Assembly (NCBI GenBank): GCA_031293105.1
Contig: JAUMSA010000295.1
Coordinates: 1 to 6,346, forward strand
DNA from: Butyricicoccus sp.
GTDB taxonomy: Bacteria; Bacillota; Clostridia; Oscillospirales; Butyricicoccaceae
DNA: 6,346 nucleotides
Direction of reading: 5' to 3'
Shown: piece by piece, positions 6,257 through 6,346 of the stretch
How positions within the stretch are numbered: the first letter of the stretch is position 1
How the letters are laid out: each line of letters begins with the position of its first letter
Position numbers and translations under genes: made by a program
Notes under the pieces: model-generated
Told to the model about the DNA's origin: nothing
What the model saw: the letters and a program-made list of their open reading frames with translations, nothing else
Databases searched by the model: none

Positions 6257-6322
6257 GGTCGGCATTGGTATTGGTCATACTCCATGTGGTGTAGCTCCAC
6301 GTTTCCGTCAGTCATATGACCC
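6249..6322 (-). ncRNA. ZTP riboswitch aptamer (pfl motif)
   Basis: This is the 5' leader RNA of pflA-pflB that would sense ZTP/ZMP, the purine intermediate that accumulates when 10-formyl-tetrahydrofolate is short. The elements are visible on the minus strand. P1 is GGTCATA (6321-6315) with TATGACC (6279-6273). The conserved GACTGACGGAAACG follows. P2 is GTGG (6300-6297) with CCAC (6289-6286). ATGGAG then leads back to P1. After a short linker, P3 is GCC (6263-6261) with GGC (6251-6249). The pseudoknot is GACGG (6309-6305) with CCGTC (6258-6254). The usual pair is GGCGG/CCGCC as I recall the family, so both sides changed together here. The class was named from its link with pfl genes, and binding normally turns genes on. 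Recognised from motif memory, not by a covariance search. Confidence 0.92.
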
Positions 6323-6336
6323 TTTATCTTGGTTCC

Positions 6337-6342
6337 ATCATA
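6337..6342 (-). promoter_or_regulatory. Probable -10 box of the pfl operon promoter
   Basis: TATGAT on the minus strand (6342-6337) matches TATAAT at 5 of 6 positions. A start about 7 nt downstream, near 6330, would place the transcript's 5' end roughly 8 nt before the riboswitch P1, a typical layout. The -35 box would lie beyond the window edge, so the promoter cannot be confirmed here. Confidence 0.5.
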
Positions 6343-6346
6343 CGAG

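Noticed and set aside
6164..6265. An N-terminal extension of pflA of 34 residues
   Set aside because: The extension would be translated from inside the riboswitch and across two intrinsic terminators. The family's conserved region begins right after ATG 6163, which has its own G-rich ribosome binding site.

Overview
This window most likely comes from a GC-rich anaerobic Firmicute of the Clostridia (Oscillospiraceae/Butyricicoccaceae-like, inferred). The grounds are an oxygen-sensitive pyruvate formate-lyase system, strong AGGAGG-type ribosome binding sites, AT-rich -10 boxes in otherwise GC-rich DNA, and a ZTP (pfl-type) riboswitch. Species cannot be assigned from the sequence alone.

Left half, + strand (about 58-3181): one compact operon for molybdenum cofactor (Moco) metabolism. 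A clear promoter (ATGACA, 17 nt, TATAAT with extended TG) carries a 20-bp palindrome in its spacer. It drives a TetR-family regulator, then a molybdopterin-binding-domain protein with a cysteine-rich tail, MoaC, and a fusion of a MOSC domain to a MogA/MoaB-type domain. All neighbouring genes overlap (ATGA, TGATG, and 14 bp), so they are probably translationally coupled. The TetR protein may control its own operon through the palindrome. MoaA, MoaD, MoaE and a full-length MoeA are not in the window, so this is a partial Moco gene set.

Middle (3139-3203): the two convergent transcription units are separated by a perfect 21-bp inverted repeat with a 5-nt loop and T/A tracts on both sides, which can terminate transcription from either direction.

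Right half, - strand (6346 down to 3204): the pyruvate formate-lyase operon in the order leader, pflA (radical SAM activase), pflB (glycyl radical enzyme). The leader starts with a probable -10 box at the window edge, followed by a ZTP riboswitch aptamer with P1, P2, P3 and a covarying pseudoknot. Two successive intrinsic terminators follow. A segment of the first terminator can pair either with the aptamer's 3' end or with the second terminator, so both terminators could be set by one ligand-binding event. PflA installs the glycyl radical on PflB, which cleaves pyruvate with CoA to acetyl-CoA and formate. Formate feeds 10-formyl-tetrahydrofolate, the cofactor whose shortage raises ZTP, so the switch fits its genes.

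No mobile elements, CRISPR arrays, tRNA or rRNA genes were seen. The most notable items are the double-terminator ZTP switch, the pflA-before-pflB order, the MOSC-MogA fusion, the CX2CX2CX4C tail and the promoter-embedded operator candidate.
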